Shown here: in pieces, positions 1-11,600 of the stretch
Layout: every line of letters begins with the position of its first letter
Numbering within the stretch: position 1 is the first letter of the stretch
From: Drosophila pseudoobscura
Taxonomy: Eukaryota; Arthropoda; Insecta; Diptera; Drosophilidae
NCBI RefSeq assembly: GCF_009870125.1
Contig: NC_046683.1
Span: forward strand, 47,507,869 to 47,571,868
Direction: 5' to 3'
DNA: 64,000 bases
The notes under the pieces: generated by a model
The model's database searches: none
The model's input: the letters and a program-made list of their open reading frames with translations, nothing else
What the model was told of the DNA's origin: nothing
Made by a program: the position numbers and the translations under genes

Positions 1-2129
1 CCCATTCCTCATAAAGATAAATGCGAACCGAAGGCATTGGGTTAGGTTATTAGCTGTGACTTTTTGCGGCTGTTCGCTTGGTTTGTTCTGACTGTTCTGC
101 TCTTGGGTTCTGTCTGCTCTGGGCTCTAGGCTCTCGACTGTCGACTCTAGACTCTGGCATACTCTGTTGCAGTCAGTCAGGCGTACAATATCAATATTTC
201 AGTGTTTGGAATTTGCATATTCGTAGGCCGTCAAAGGCGACAACGACAACGCCAGTGTGGTAGGTGGCTTTCATTGGATATCTGTATGAATTATGACAGG
301 TGGGGGAAAACAATGCGAATCTTAGTAGCTGTTGAACGACTGCCGTTCATGTTTAATTCAATGCCGCCGCAACTCTGTAACTGTAACGGTAACCGCATAT
401 AGGGTACAGGGTTGCCGAGTACATTCAGTGTAGAACTGAAACCAGAAAAATGAGAAACGATCTTCAGAACTGGGTGGAGTTTGATTCCAATACAGATACG
501 AGTAGATCCCAACCCAGTTTCAATCCAATCTCCCGCTCCAAGTCAGAGCCATACTACCCGTAAAATTACCATATATTAACCGCTCACTTTCAATACCAAT
601 TTATCAAAATTATCAAATCCGATTAAGTCGCTTGCTTGGCCAAAAATTCTCCCACACTCTCACCCAAAAAATAAAGACCAGCAGCAAATCACAGTTTAGC
701 CCAAAAAAAGACTGAAAACTTCACCAGATCAATCATAAAGACATACAAAAATGCTGTAAAAACGATAAAAACACCATAAAAGCGATAATAATCTTTTGTA
801 AGACCTGTTTTGCCCAGCAATGATCGGAGCAGAGTCAGAGCCAGAGTTAGGAGCCCCAGCCCCAGCCCAAGTCCCACCACTCCATACCATACCTCTAAGC
901 AGCTGACCAGACCAAAGGCAACTTGTCAAACCCAAGTGATCTTAACAGACATATCTGTTGATTTACTATTCGAATGAAAGATACACACACATAATGGCAA
1001 AAACTTGTGTATGCTAATCAATGTTCCAGTTGATTGATATGGCTTTTTAATTACGTTTACAATTTAATTGACCTGAACTATCGCGCCTGACCAAAAGAAT
1101 CACTTAACTCAATTTTGTATTTTAATGAGGAAACAAATCCTCGCCCAAAGCCAAAGATCTCTCTGCATTTGCATTAAACATCGATCTGAACTCATAAAAT
1201 AAAATTAAATAAATGCAAAAACACAAATATTTTGCATTAATATTAGGCAGTCGATAATGAGTGTTGGTCGAACGGACTGCAAGTCGGACATGCGGCAAGC
1301 CGGGGCTCATTAACGTGGCCAAGCAATAAAATCAGTTGAATCGGTTGACATCCAATCAAATTGATGGGGACAACCACTCCGCTCTATCCATCCATGCTCA
1401 CGCGGGAGTGTGTGTGTGTGTGTGGGGGTAGGCTGCTTTGAAATGTTTAATGAAAGAAATTAAAATATGTCAGCCTTCAGTTCATGCGTAAAGACCTGAC
1501 TATATCCGATTTCAATGTCGCTCACGTAATCGGTCTCTGTAATGTGAGTCAAGTGCGGTTGGAGTACGGGTATAGGTACGGGTACGGGGACGAGTGCGAG
1601 TACAAGTGAGTCTCTGTGTGAGCGTTATCAGTAAATGATTTGTGAAAAGAGGTCAGGGATGCCCACCCACCCTTACCATACTCAATGAGGGGACTAAAAA
1701 GAGCTAAGAGGTTTTTCCCTCATAATTATGGGAGGTGGTGCTACCCACTACCAATAGTCTGTAAATTCGCAAATATCTAGAGTGGCAAACCTCAACAAAG
1801 TGTTAACGGTTTCGTTCCCCATTCTTGCAAAGTTACGTCATAACTATATTTAAAATTATCTTTCGATATTTATTAAAATATATATTTGAGTATTTATTTA
1901 TACACTTTTCTCATTGAACCACAAATATTTCGTATATATATTTATCTGTTTTTTTTTTAACATTTGAACAGGGAATCCTGCTGTGCCACTTCATAAATAT
2001 CTTTGAAATTATCATTAATTTTAAATTACATATTTCTGAGTATTAATTTATAATCGTTACTCATCTAACAGCATTTATATGGTTTTAATATAAACAAAAA
2101 ATCAATTAAATTATTTGTTCAAAATTTAG
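1..2129. other. Intergenic or intronic DNA, no gene recognised
   Basis: No open reading frame here has convincing codon use or a splice pattern. The stretch is AT-rich with a few simple-sequence patches: a (TG) run near 1,410 and a degenerate ACGGGT/ACGAGT array around 1,565-1,605. A near-palindrome built on CATAATTATG lies at about 1,717-1,736. Nothing else can be assigned. Confidence 0.6.
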
Positions 2130-2905
2130 CTTCAGACTAGCAGCATGTTGAGCAGCAGCAGCCGGAAGCAGCCCTAGCAACCATGTTGCTGGTGGAAAAC
2201 AAGCTTTCTGGCAACATTTGTAAGCAAAACAAAAAGTGAACGAGCAGGAACGTAGCGAGCTGCAGCAAGGGCTGCGGCACTACTTTTATATTTGGAACTA
2301 AGTCAGTATATGTATTTATATATAACTAATATTATGAATTAAAGAATATTTTCTGTTTCCATTTCCTTACATATGTACATCTATCTCTTTTTCTCTATTC
2401 TCACACCAACCGTTATATCTCACTAGCCTTCGCAAGGGGGCACACCCTGCACGATTAAGAGTGAGATGGAGAGATAGAGAGAATGAGCCGGCGGGTGGAA
2501 TTTCCGTCTGGCTATAATATTGATCAGATCTAAGCTGTATTCGACAATCTGGTAGAATCTACGATTCTAAATTTTTCGTATTCCCGTATCTTCAAAATTG
2601 TGGATGCCACAGATTTTCACCCTGGAGGGGCGTGGAGGGTGTGATTGATTCAGTGTGATAGCACACGAGTCTGCACTCAAAAATTTGGTTGCTCCAGCTC
2701 TTATAGTCCCTGAGAATTTGGCGCAAAGAAGACGGACGGACAGACAGACAGACGTACAACTATATATATATCTACGCGGCTATTGATGCTGATCAAGAAT
2801 ATATATACTTTATGGGTTCGGAAAAGCTTCCTTTTGGGATTCACACACACCCACTTTCACAACAAATCTAATATACCCCAAAACTCTTCGCTTTTAGGGT
2901 ATAAA
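2130..2905 (+). mobile_element. DINE-1/mini-me-like non-autonomous Helitron relic
   Basis: The right half carries the hallmark of this family of short Drosophila elements. A GACGGACGGACAGACAGACAGAC tract sits near 2,732-2,755, followed by a TA-rich tract. Then comes the conserved core with GATGCTGATCAAGAATATAT and TACTTTATGGGTTCGG, and the end has TTTTAGGGTATAAAAAC near 2,893-2,910. The left half (about 2,130-2,290, and 2,395-2,500) has the mixed GC-rich blocks usual in such elements. There is no coding capacity, as expected for a non-autonomous copy. The left boundary is a guess from the change in composition; the right boundary is firmer. Identification rests on recognising the core sequence, and I could not align it to a library. 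Confidence 0.65.
2463..2487 (+). promoter_or_regulatory. GA-rich MRE-like/GAGA tract inside the Helitron
   Basis: The sequence reads GAGATGGAGAGATAGAGAG followed by AATGAG. It resembles the GA-rich MSL recognition element through which the male-specific-lethal complex is drawn to Drosophila X chromosomes, and it would also suit the GA-binding proteins CLAMP and GAF. It lies within the transposon relic. Binding is an inference from the motif alone. Confidence 0.35.
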
Positions 2906-3407
2906 AACAGCCGAAGCTCCTCTTGGGGTCGAGTTGGAGTTCGGACATGGGGCTCGGGCTGGGGGTTCGGGCTGTTGTTCGGTCTTTGGGTTCGGCTTGG
3001 TTGGGGTTCGCGAAACCAGCTGATGACCAGATGGAGGCGCCGACGAAAATGAAAACCGGGAGACGGAGACTTTGTGCTGATGCTACCACATTCGCTGCTT
3101 TCAGTGCGGCCCGGGTCTTCCAACTGTTTTGTCACGCCTTAGCGCTAACTCCGGTTCAAAGATACTCGTACTTGCAACAGAAGCAGCTTGTCCATAGCAG
3201 GAGATACTACTCATACACCACCCAGCATCTGTAACCAGCAAAGTATGTGCCGTGTCAATGGATGTTGCAAAAATTAGGCAAAGGCTCAAACAAACCCGTG
3301 TTAATCATTCGCAATTGTGAGGTTCTCGCGATGTTTTTTTTTATGTTATTTAGCATATACGACATTCGAAAAACGAATAAAAAAGGAGTACGAAACAAGA
3401 AACAAGA

Positions 3408-3426
3408 AACAAAAGACTTAGGCAAC
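3408..3426 (+). repeat. Dispersed 19-bp motif, copy 1
   Basis: The sequence is AACAAAAGACTTAGGCAAC, continuing AAACTT. Four more copies lie at 16.8, 28.9, 41.3 and 43.5 kb. The function is unknown. Confidence 0.5.
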
Positions 3427-5112
3427 AAACTTGCGTGCAGCAATGCAGACAATTTATAGCCTACAGGCTCCAAATCCAAAACTTCGACTCCGACTTGGAC
3501 TACGCCTTCGAGTGGGGCTGGGGCTGGGGTTGAGGCTGGCGGCTGAGGCTAGAGCTGCCGTCGCAGGCGTGTTAAATTTATGCAAATAAATAAATCAATT
3601 CCACAAAAGATAAATAAAATTGAAGGCGTTTTTCCAGCCTTTTTTGCACGCACTGCAACAAAACATTTGTCAAAAATAACCAAAAAACGAATCTGAAGGA
3701 AAAATCAGTTTTCTAGAAACGCCATAAATAAAACCTCGCCCATGAATCTTTCACTGGCCAAAAATATTTCACTCCACAGCAACAAAAAGGAAGGGAAAAC
3801 CTGACTGAAAATATAAAATAAAAATTCGCTAATGCTCATTGCCTTTTTAAATGCAACAACATTGAAATGAGTGAAATAAAAGGCCATAATGCATGCTAAT
3901 CATATAATAGGAGTGTATCTTATATGTACCTACATTTTTGTTGCTTTTTTTTTCATCTATATAGTTTTTTCTCCTTTTTAATGTGCCGGAAACATTTTCT
4001 TAGATAATTGTGGGTACTTGAAGTTGGGTGTTGCCTCCCCATGAATATGACTATGAATATGTATAAAACCAAGCGAGAGAAGTGTGATTATAAAAACCTT
4101 GTTAATTTGCTCAAATTGGTTTCGCGTTTCTCAAGAGTCGGTGGACCCCAAGTGATGCTGGGAGTTTTTTTGTTTGTTTTGTTTATTGAACTCAACGCCG
4201 CATCCTCAACTAGTTTATCAGCAATATAAAAATTTAATTAAATTTATGCACATATCGTTTCAAAAGCCTAAGAGCCCCACTAAAGGTTACGAGTACACCT
4301 CGAAACGGGTTTGACAGATTCTAGGCAGCGATTAGTGCGTGACCTCCAGCCCAAGACTCGGCGTCCCTCCCCCAGTACCGAAATCTCCGAGGCGTTCACA
4401 TATTACTTCTATATAGTCACGTTCCGAGTGTTAGCCGTGACATGGGCTCGCGTTGTCGTTGGCGTGGTCTGTTCGGCGTCTGCGTCTGGGCCTGATATGC
4501 GTCTGCGCCTGCGGCTGCGCCTGGGTCTGGCTCGTAAACCACATACTAGCACGCCTTCTTCAAAGAGACTCAGGGATATTTACGATGCCAAAACGAAAGA
4601 GTTAGCCGACCACTTAAAATGCGTGGCATGTGGCTCACATTTGGCTACATTTTGCTACACTGTGTGGCGGTGGCGCGACCAAAAACCGACCGCGAGACCC
4701 CAAAGGCAATTGAAAATTACTCGTACCTTAAATTTTCATTAAAATGGACATTTAAATTGGTTCCAATGTTTTACGCATGCGCGACAGATCGTGTCTTGGC
4801 GGCGACTAGGTCGTCAGTCCGTCATTCGGTCATTTAGTCATTCAGTCACCCCCGCCTTCAATGGACGCCGCCCAAAAGTAGTGTCCGGTCGTTCCTGTTA
4901 TCAGGCTGCCCTATCCATTTGTGGAGCGAATCTCGGTCGCGATCTCGCTCTCGATACCCTAATGTTGCCACTGGACGGACTTGGACACTTGGCAATTGAG
5001 ACGCCAAACAGACATCGTCATCGCCAACACAATCAGCGCCAAAAAAAAAAAAAAAACCATTCACTAGGGTCCAACTAAGTAATGGTATTGGATTGCATAA
5101 TGAATGGCGGCG

Positions 5113-5142
5113 AGCCCGGGCTCGGGCTCGGGCTCAGGCTCG
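5113..5142 (+). repeat. GGGCTC hexamer array
   Basis: About four tandem units of a GC-rich hexamer (CGGGCT and variants) form a simple repeat. Similar six-base arrays (GACTCC, CTCTGG, TGTGGC) recur throughout the noncoding DNA of this window. Confidence 0.7.
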
Positions 5143-5508
5143 TTCCATTTGATATTTACTTTAAATCTGATTTGATATTGTCCCACATGTCATTCGATAT
5201 GCCAGAGTCGTCTACCATTACAAGGCATCTGACGCGTCAGTTAGAGTGGGAATGATGTTTGATTGAGGCTGACCAGTTGAGCGGTTGCTGGTTGTTAGAA
5301 AAACTAGTGCCAGATCTCGGTAAACATCCATGTACTAGAGGACAACCCAAACAACTTTCTGTGCTAACTCGCATTGCGACCCGACCCTCAAAGTGATTGT
5401 TTGTCAAATCTGAAAAGCACTCTTAAACACATTTCAAATATACCTAATATTTTTTCAGTTGATCGACTTAGAAGCTTCGAGTTTCATTTGAACATATCGA
5501 ATCACAAA

Positions 5509-5695
5509 ATGGTAAGTAACTTTCAATATTATTTCATTTATTCAACTATACTATTTCCGTTCTGTAATTGAGTTCCAACACGTGTGTCCCGAAAATTAGC
5601 TGCTGATTGTATTTTTAGTTTGTTTTTGTTGTGCTGTGGCTCAATCAATGCAAATACATTTTGCACGTTTCGAATATTTTGTTTCTCACACATAA
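5509..5695 (+). CDS. Candidate two-exon secreted micropeptide (hypothetical)
   Basis: An ATG at 5,509 is followed at once by a near-perfect splice donor (ATG|GTAAGT). This layout is common in Drosophila genes for small secreted proteins. Joining it over an 88-bp intron (5,512-5,599, ending AAAATTAG) gives a 32-residue product with a strong signal peptide, MLLIVFLVCFCCAVAQ. Likely cleavage is after AVA, and the 17 residues QSMQIHFARFEYFVSHT follow before TAA. Upstream, TTTTTTCAG|TTG at 5,450-5,458 could be an initiator (TCAGTT) or the acceptor of a leader exon. A caution is that the exon is T-rich, so all three frames look hydrophobic. A second acceptor at about 5,617 would give a different short product. 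I do not recognise a family, and this is a hypothesis rather than a call. Confidence 0.25.
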
Positions 5696-8600
5696 TTTTT
5701 GGAGTAATTAAATCGGTGAGCACACTCAACAACAGAAATTGTCACACACGCCAGGGAACTGCATTAATTAAATACCAGGGCTCAGGCACTGCACAGGCAT
5801 TCGTGTCAATGGACCTTGCCTCATCCTCATACTCGTAAAGGGGGCAGAGAAGTTCGAGTACTTATGGGATTCCATACAATATTTTGGATAAGTCTGGGAA
5901 TTTTTATTTCTAAAGGAATTAACTCGAGGAATTTGCTGTTGCGATTTATGTATATGATTCTTAATAAATTCCGAGATAATATCTTCTTTCAATTTGTCTT
6001 AAATACGTTATTAAAGAACACAAATAACATGTCTGCCACATTACATGCCAGAAGGGATTCCCATAATTTCGGAAATACTTTTAGCAAAGAATTACAATTA
6101 AAGATACATTCATAACTCTGAGAACATTTCTTCTCTCAGGTTTCCTTAAACAACACACAATCCCAAGTAATATACATACATATCACATGTCCAAGTGGAT
6201 TCCCATAATTTCTGTTAGCCCAAGGACAAGCCACAACAAATGCTCATACATATCTCTCTCTTTTGTTGTAAGCCAGCAATCGACAAGGCAATGACCCACA
6301 ATTCGTGCTTGGTGTGTGGTTTGTCGTCAATTCTTCTTACGAGTATTTATTCTATACGCATTCGGTACGTATTCGTATTCTGTGGCAAGTTTGTTTGTAT
6401 AATGATTTCTGTGGCTTGTCGAGCTGATGTCTCACCGGAAACGAAATGCGAACACACACTCCCCTGTATGGTCTTGGTGAAATCAGCGTCATTAATTGTC
6501 AAAATACACCAGGCAAGAGGCAGTATTTGTGCAACATCATTTAAGCAATTAACGTATTCGATTATATATTTGTGGATATTCAGAAAGGCCCCGAACCGAA
6601 GCAAACCGCACCGCACCGCAGACAAGCATAAGTATATTAATATGCCATTTACTCATTTCATATTTTGTTAATTTAAATGACTTCCTCAAACGCATCAAAA
6701 GATTCGAATTGGTGTTGCATGATCTTTAGCTCCAAAATGAAAATATCATTAATATCAATTTCAACACTCCCCAAGTGATTTGTCATGCACTTTCGGTTAT
6801 CATTTTGATTGTGCTTTAAATTTATGGGATTGGATTGACAAATATTTGGATCCATACATAATCCATACATGGTTAACAGAATTACATACCCTGGATAATG
6901 GCTATTTTATGCAGAAAATCCAACAAAGCCCCTAATTATACAAATTAACAGGCGATTTCGGTTTGTTTAGAAAACAATCAATGTGCGACTGTTTGCTACG
7001 GTCCAAAACTATAATTTTTTAACGCTAACGGTAGCACATTGACCTCCTGAACACAAGCCCAATCGATCCATTGTCTTGGGCCCAACGACGGAGTCCATTG
7101 TTTGGACTCGATTGATTCGATTCGATACGATACGATTCGATTTGTTTCGATTTATTTATTTTTCCCCATTTTCACAACATTCCAGTCGAAAAGTTCAAAA
7201 CACTTAACTGCCTGACAGGCATTAACTTTTGGGTCTGTAACCACTGATTAGGCGTCTTGACTTGCAGTTTCGTTGCAGATTTATGATTAGCGCCCAGGTT
7301 AGTCGGGGCCACAAGCGAACGACCAGGCGAGACGCATTGAGTGCCCTACTCAAAATGCAAGTTATTACGTCTTGAAGGTTTTTGTACGGTCTCGGTCTTT
7401 TTCCCCCACTTTTTCTCTTTTTGCGAAACTGTGCCGCCCAAAATGCCAGAAATTCAATGAGCCTCTGCTATCGAGATGGAGTCAATCAAGGCACCAGGCA
7501 CCAGACAGCAGACAGCAAACAGCAGGCTATAGCCAAGTGACCAGCATAAGGCAGAAATGGGTGACTGAAAAAAAAAAAACATTTGTATACCCTGGGGCAT
7601 ACCCTAAGCCTTATTTATGGAGATTGGAATCTAGCCTAGAATAATTGACAATTAACCAAAAATTCCTGAAACTGACAAAAAAGATTGATGAAATTAGCTT
7701 TCCAAGATTTCAATGGGATAAAAGTGGGGGTTGTGTTCAGTCTTAACAAAATTTCGAAAATACAAAGACCAAATTCCAGAGGATATTCACAGAAGCAGAG
7801 GTTTAATACAACCGATTTTTAATTACTTATTTGACAGGGAAATATCTAAGAATTCCACTATTTTAGAACCTATATTGATATTCTTTGCTTATTTATACAT
7901 TCCATTACATTATTCCATACATATTCTTGAATGAGAAAATCCACTACTTGTTTAAATGAAGTTTCATGAAATTATATCCACTAGAAGCTAAGATCACTGA
8001 GGACACTCCGTCGAATTCCTTTCAGAGACAAGCGGTTAACCTTCATGATGCTCCACAGCTTCTGTAACCGCTTCTTGAGTCATTTATTGCGTTTACTTGC
8101 GAGTACCGAAGGAGGTACATATTTAATTTGCCAATTTTTTGCGTTAATTAAAAGCCGGCTACGCCCCTTGCATGTTCTGTCCGAGTACGAGTGAAATCAG
8201 CTTCAGCCGCGAAAAAGGTCAAGTTTTCTGGCTGGGAACGCACCTGAACAATGCCTGGTCTTGTAAGTAGAATCCACCCACGGAGTCATTGCCATTGAGG
8301 GTGAGGGATCTACGAGAAACAAGAGATTTGCTTATGAATATCGTAGATTCATCGCAAAATTTCATTAACCCCATTGAGCAAGTTCAAAATGCGCATTAAT
8401 TGGGCAGCAAGCATTTTGCCAACGTAATTGAAATCAACATGATGTCTACTTATATATTATTACCTTCTGGAATTTTTTGTACCTTTTTTTTCGTATTTTT
8501 TGCGCTTATTTATTTGGCTGATTGACTCCCACGTCTGGTTTGCTTATAAATTTCGTTATTTGACTCGCAAATCATTTCTGTTTTTTGTTGGCCATCGATT

Positions 8601-11600
8601 TTATCGACATTGTTGAATATTCTTTTGTTTTGGGATGTGGACTTGACTTGGGCTGAACTCCGATCAAATAGCATGGGAACATTGTGGCAATCAATCAAAG
8701 TGCATTATCATAGTGCCCCAACCATCCGTTGGTTTGGAAAGTATGCAGATTTAATAGATAGATTTAAAGAGATTGAAACATAGAAATCTCGCTTTGAAAG
8801 TGAGGGAAAGCTAAGGGGCATTTTTCGATTGAATCTCAATGGCCCATTTACTGTCAAAAATCTGTATGGAGCACCCTCGACTGGTTTCAACATTTTAATA
8901 TCCACTCGGTTGCCAAACACTTGGCTGAACTATGCAATACCCAAGTGTACCCAAGTGTTAGATGATACTAGACATTCTAAAATGTGAACAAATATGAAAC
9001 TAGAAGCACTTTGGAAAGCCTCAAAACACGAACACGGCACCTTCACCAAAGCCAAGACAAATCGCTGCCAATCAACTATCATAATTCAAGACACATCTTC
9101 CAACGACCCAACGATCCACCGAAGCACCAGCAATCCACTGAGCCACCAATTCGCTGATCCACGGACAGATCAAAGAGGCTTGTGTGCGCGGATCTGTACG
9201 TTCTCCCGCACAAGGTTAGGCCTGGTTGAACTGCATGGCTTCTGACTGATGAGGAAGCTTGAATTGAATATTATTTTTGGTATTTTGTTGTGCACGGGTA
9301 CTTTGTACTTTCAACGCAAAAGCAATGCAATGAAAAGCGAGTCTAATGATAGACTTTTGGGGTCTAAGCTTTGCAGGTCCATGTTTTGTATGAAAACTCT
9401 TCCGGAAGCTCCAAGATAGGTCTTTTAGAAATCTTAGAAATCAGAGACTTAATTGCTTGGAACAGACAGAAAACAGACTCTCTGCCTCCACATGTACCCT
9501 TGCAGGGGTATACAAAACTAAAGAGTAGTGCAAGCAAAATGTTGGCGAACAAATGCTCAAAGCTGGCGAAAACATCAAAAATTGAAACAAGTTTTCGCTG
9601 TGACAAATGAGCGCAGCCAAAAAGTAAAACGAAACTACATCAAGGGGAGGGGATGGAGCCACCAGAAATAATGGTCTGGCGTCAAAGAGCCATGTTCAAA
9701 TTTAACGCCAGCTTTTTAATTCGCTCCGAGGGTGGCGCAAAAGGGAGGCGGCAGGGGCTACTGGCAATGTGCCATGTTGTTTGGTTGTTTGTTCTCTGAT
9801 TTATCAAGGTCGTTGCGAGTTAATTGATGGATGGTTTGCTGCGGTTATTGCATTGAGTGAGCGACAATTTGCCAAGCCTTGAACTTCTCCGGCACCGCAC
9901 CGGCTGATGAAGATGGATATATGTACGAGTATGTATCTCTGGAAAAACTGAAACTGAATCTAAAACCGAGAGTGAATCTTAATCTGAATCTGAGTCGGGG
10001 AGGCTAGGCAAGCACTTTATATGCAAATGAGCCAGCGACCAGATGGCCCAGTCAGCGTTGTAATAAAGCAGCTAATTACGTGACACGCTTCGGCTGTTCG
10101 ACTTCAGGCAGATGAAGTCATTCTCGAGTTGCTGCTCCGCGAGTGCTGCTATTCTTAAACCCTTTATTTATGATTCTCGATTCGAGCGAAGGTCAGCCGG
10201 AGACAGACCGGCGGTCAGTCAGGCATACCCGGCTCTGTAGTTGGACCCAGTTCAGTGATCTGCCGGATGTCTTCTCACGTTCTGCACCAGAACCCATTAA
10301 GATGTAAAATTTACGATTAAGTTCGGACAAGAGACACTCGGAGTCGGAGTCGGACTCGGACTCAGACTCGCGTAAGTGGAAAGCCAGATTTATGGATGAT
10401 ATTTTCCCGTTGACGCGTTCGGCAGAGCACACCCACCATCATAGCTCTGACTTTGTTTGATATAGTGCCATGTTATTACCATGCCATGGCTTACAATCTG
10501 CAATCTGATGGTTCTTGTTCAAACAGAATAACAAGCATATGAAACGGATGTTATACAGATGTGTGTTTTCCTGAAAAACCCCAGTATATTTATGGGCTTG
10601 AAGATGATCAGTAGACAGGAAGCATATCAGTCCATTGGACATTGAAATGGAATCAATTATTTCAATCAATCTCGATTTCCTCCTTTTGATTATTCATGTT
10701 CATTTTCATATCATCATCTTTTTTTAATCTACCATGGTCAATATATGATATTCTTCATAGATAGTTTTAACTGTTTCAATGCCACTATAAGAGCTGGAAT
10801 ATAAAGAAGATCATTGGATCAAACAAATAAATAATCCGCTTATAACTTGAGTAATCCAGCTAAGATCCCTTACTCTCAAATGCACATTCATTACCTTCCC
10901 ATTCTCCCCACCTTCTCCCCCCATGCGAGTGTAGCATGTTGAAAGCATTTTGATTGATGAATGAGGGGCTTTGCCCTTTACTTAACTCTGCTTTTCTTCC
11001 ATCAATCAGATCGCTGTCAGTGTTGGTCTTTGGTGTTTGTGAACCCCGTTAACCCCAATTCCCAGTTCCTCAATAGCCGAATCATTGACTTACTTTCATC
11101 GCCCCCACACACATTGTGCGAGTGATAATTTCAGGGAATAACCATTTATCATATCCACAGTGGATTGTTGTTTGCAACTTTTACCCGCATTGCGAAAATT
11201 GCAATTCAAAAATGAAGGCTCATAACGATCTGCCCCGAAAATTCCCCAATAGAGATACGATAGCCATATTCATAATTAAATTGCAGTTTTACAGCCCGCA
11301 CGACCCACAAGCAGTCTAGTATAGTAGGTATCCCTCGATGGTGTGGCGATAGAGGATAGGGGAGTAGGTCGATTGGGGTACCCCCATAAGCCCCATAAGG
11401 CCCATAAGCCAATATAAATTATTTCAATTAAGGCGTTTAAAAAATGATTATGGCATACTTATTATCGAATTACAATTTGAACACGCCAAATGCAAGCGTT
11501 AAATTTTGTCTGGCTTTTGTTTTTGAACGACTCGGCGAGACTACTCGCACCGCAAGTATCTCTGATAATGTTGTGCAATAAAAGAGATTTACTAGGAGAC

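Larger units (their letters stand above)
2906..5458. other. Intergenic or intronic DNA, no gene recognised
   Basis: This is noncoding in appearance. It includes one copy of a dispersed 19-bp motif (3,408-3,426), a GGCTCG-type hexamer array (5,113-5,142) and an A-tract (5,041-5,056). A 143-codon frame at 4,311-4,742 has low-complexity Arg/Leu alternation and no splice or start context, so I do not call it a gene. Confidence 0.55.

Noticed and set aside
1717-1736. Near-palindrome around CATAATTATG
   Set aside because: Too short and AT-rich to support a hairpin RNA or terminator, and no neighbouring gene depends on it.
4311-4742. 143-codon plus-strand frame
   Set aside because: It is driven by a GCGTCTGCGCCTG-type repeat giving RLRLRL. 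It has no start context, splice sites or domain.
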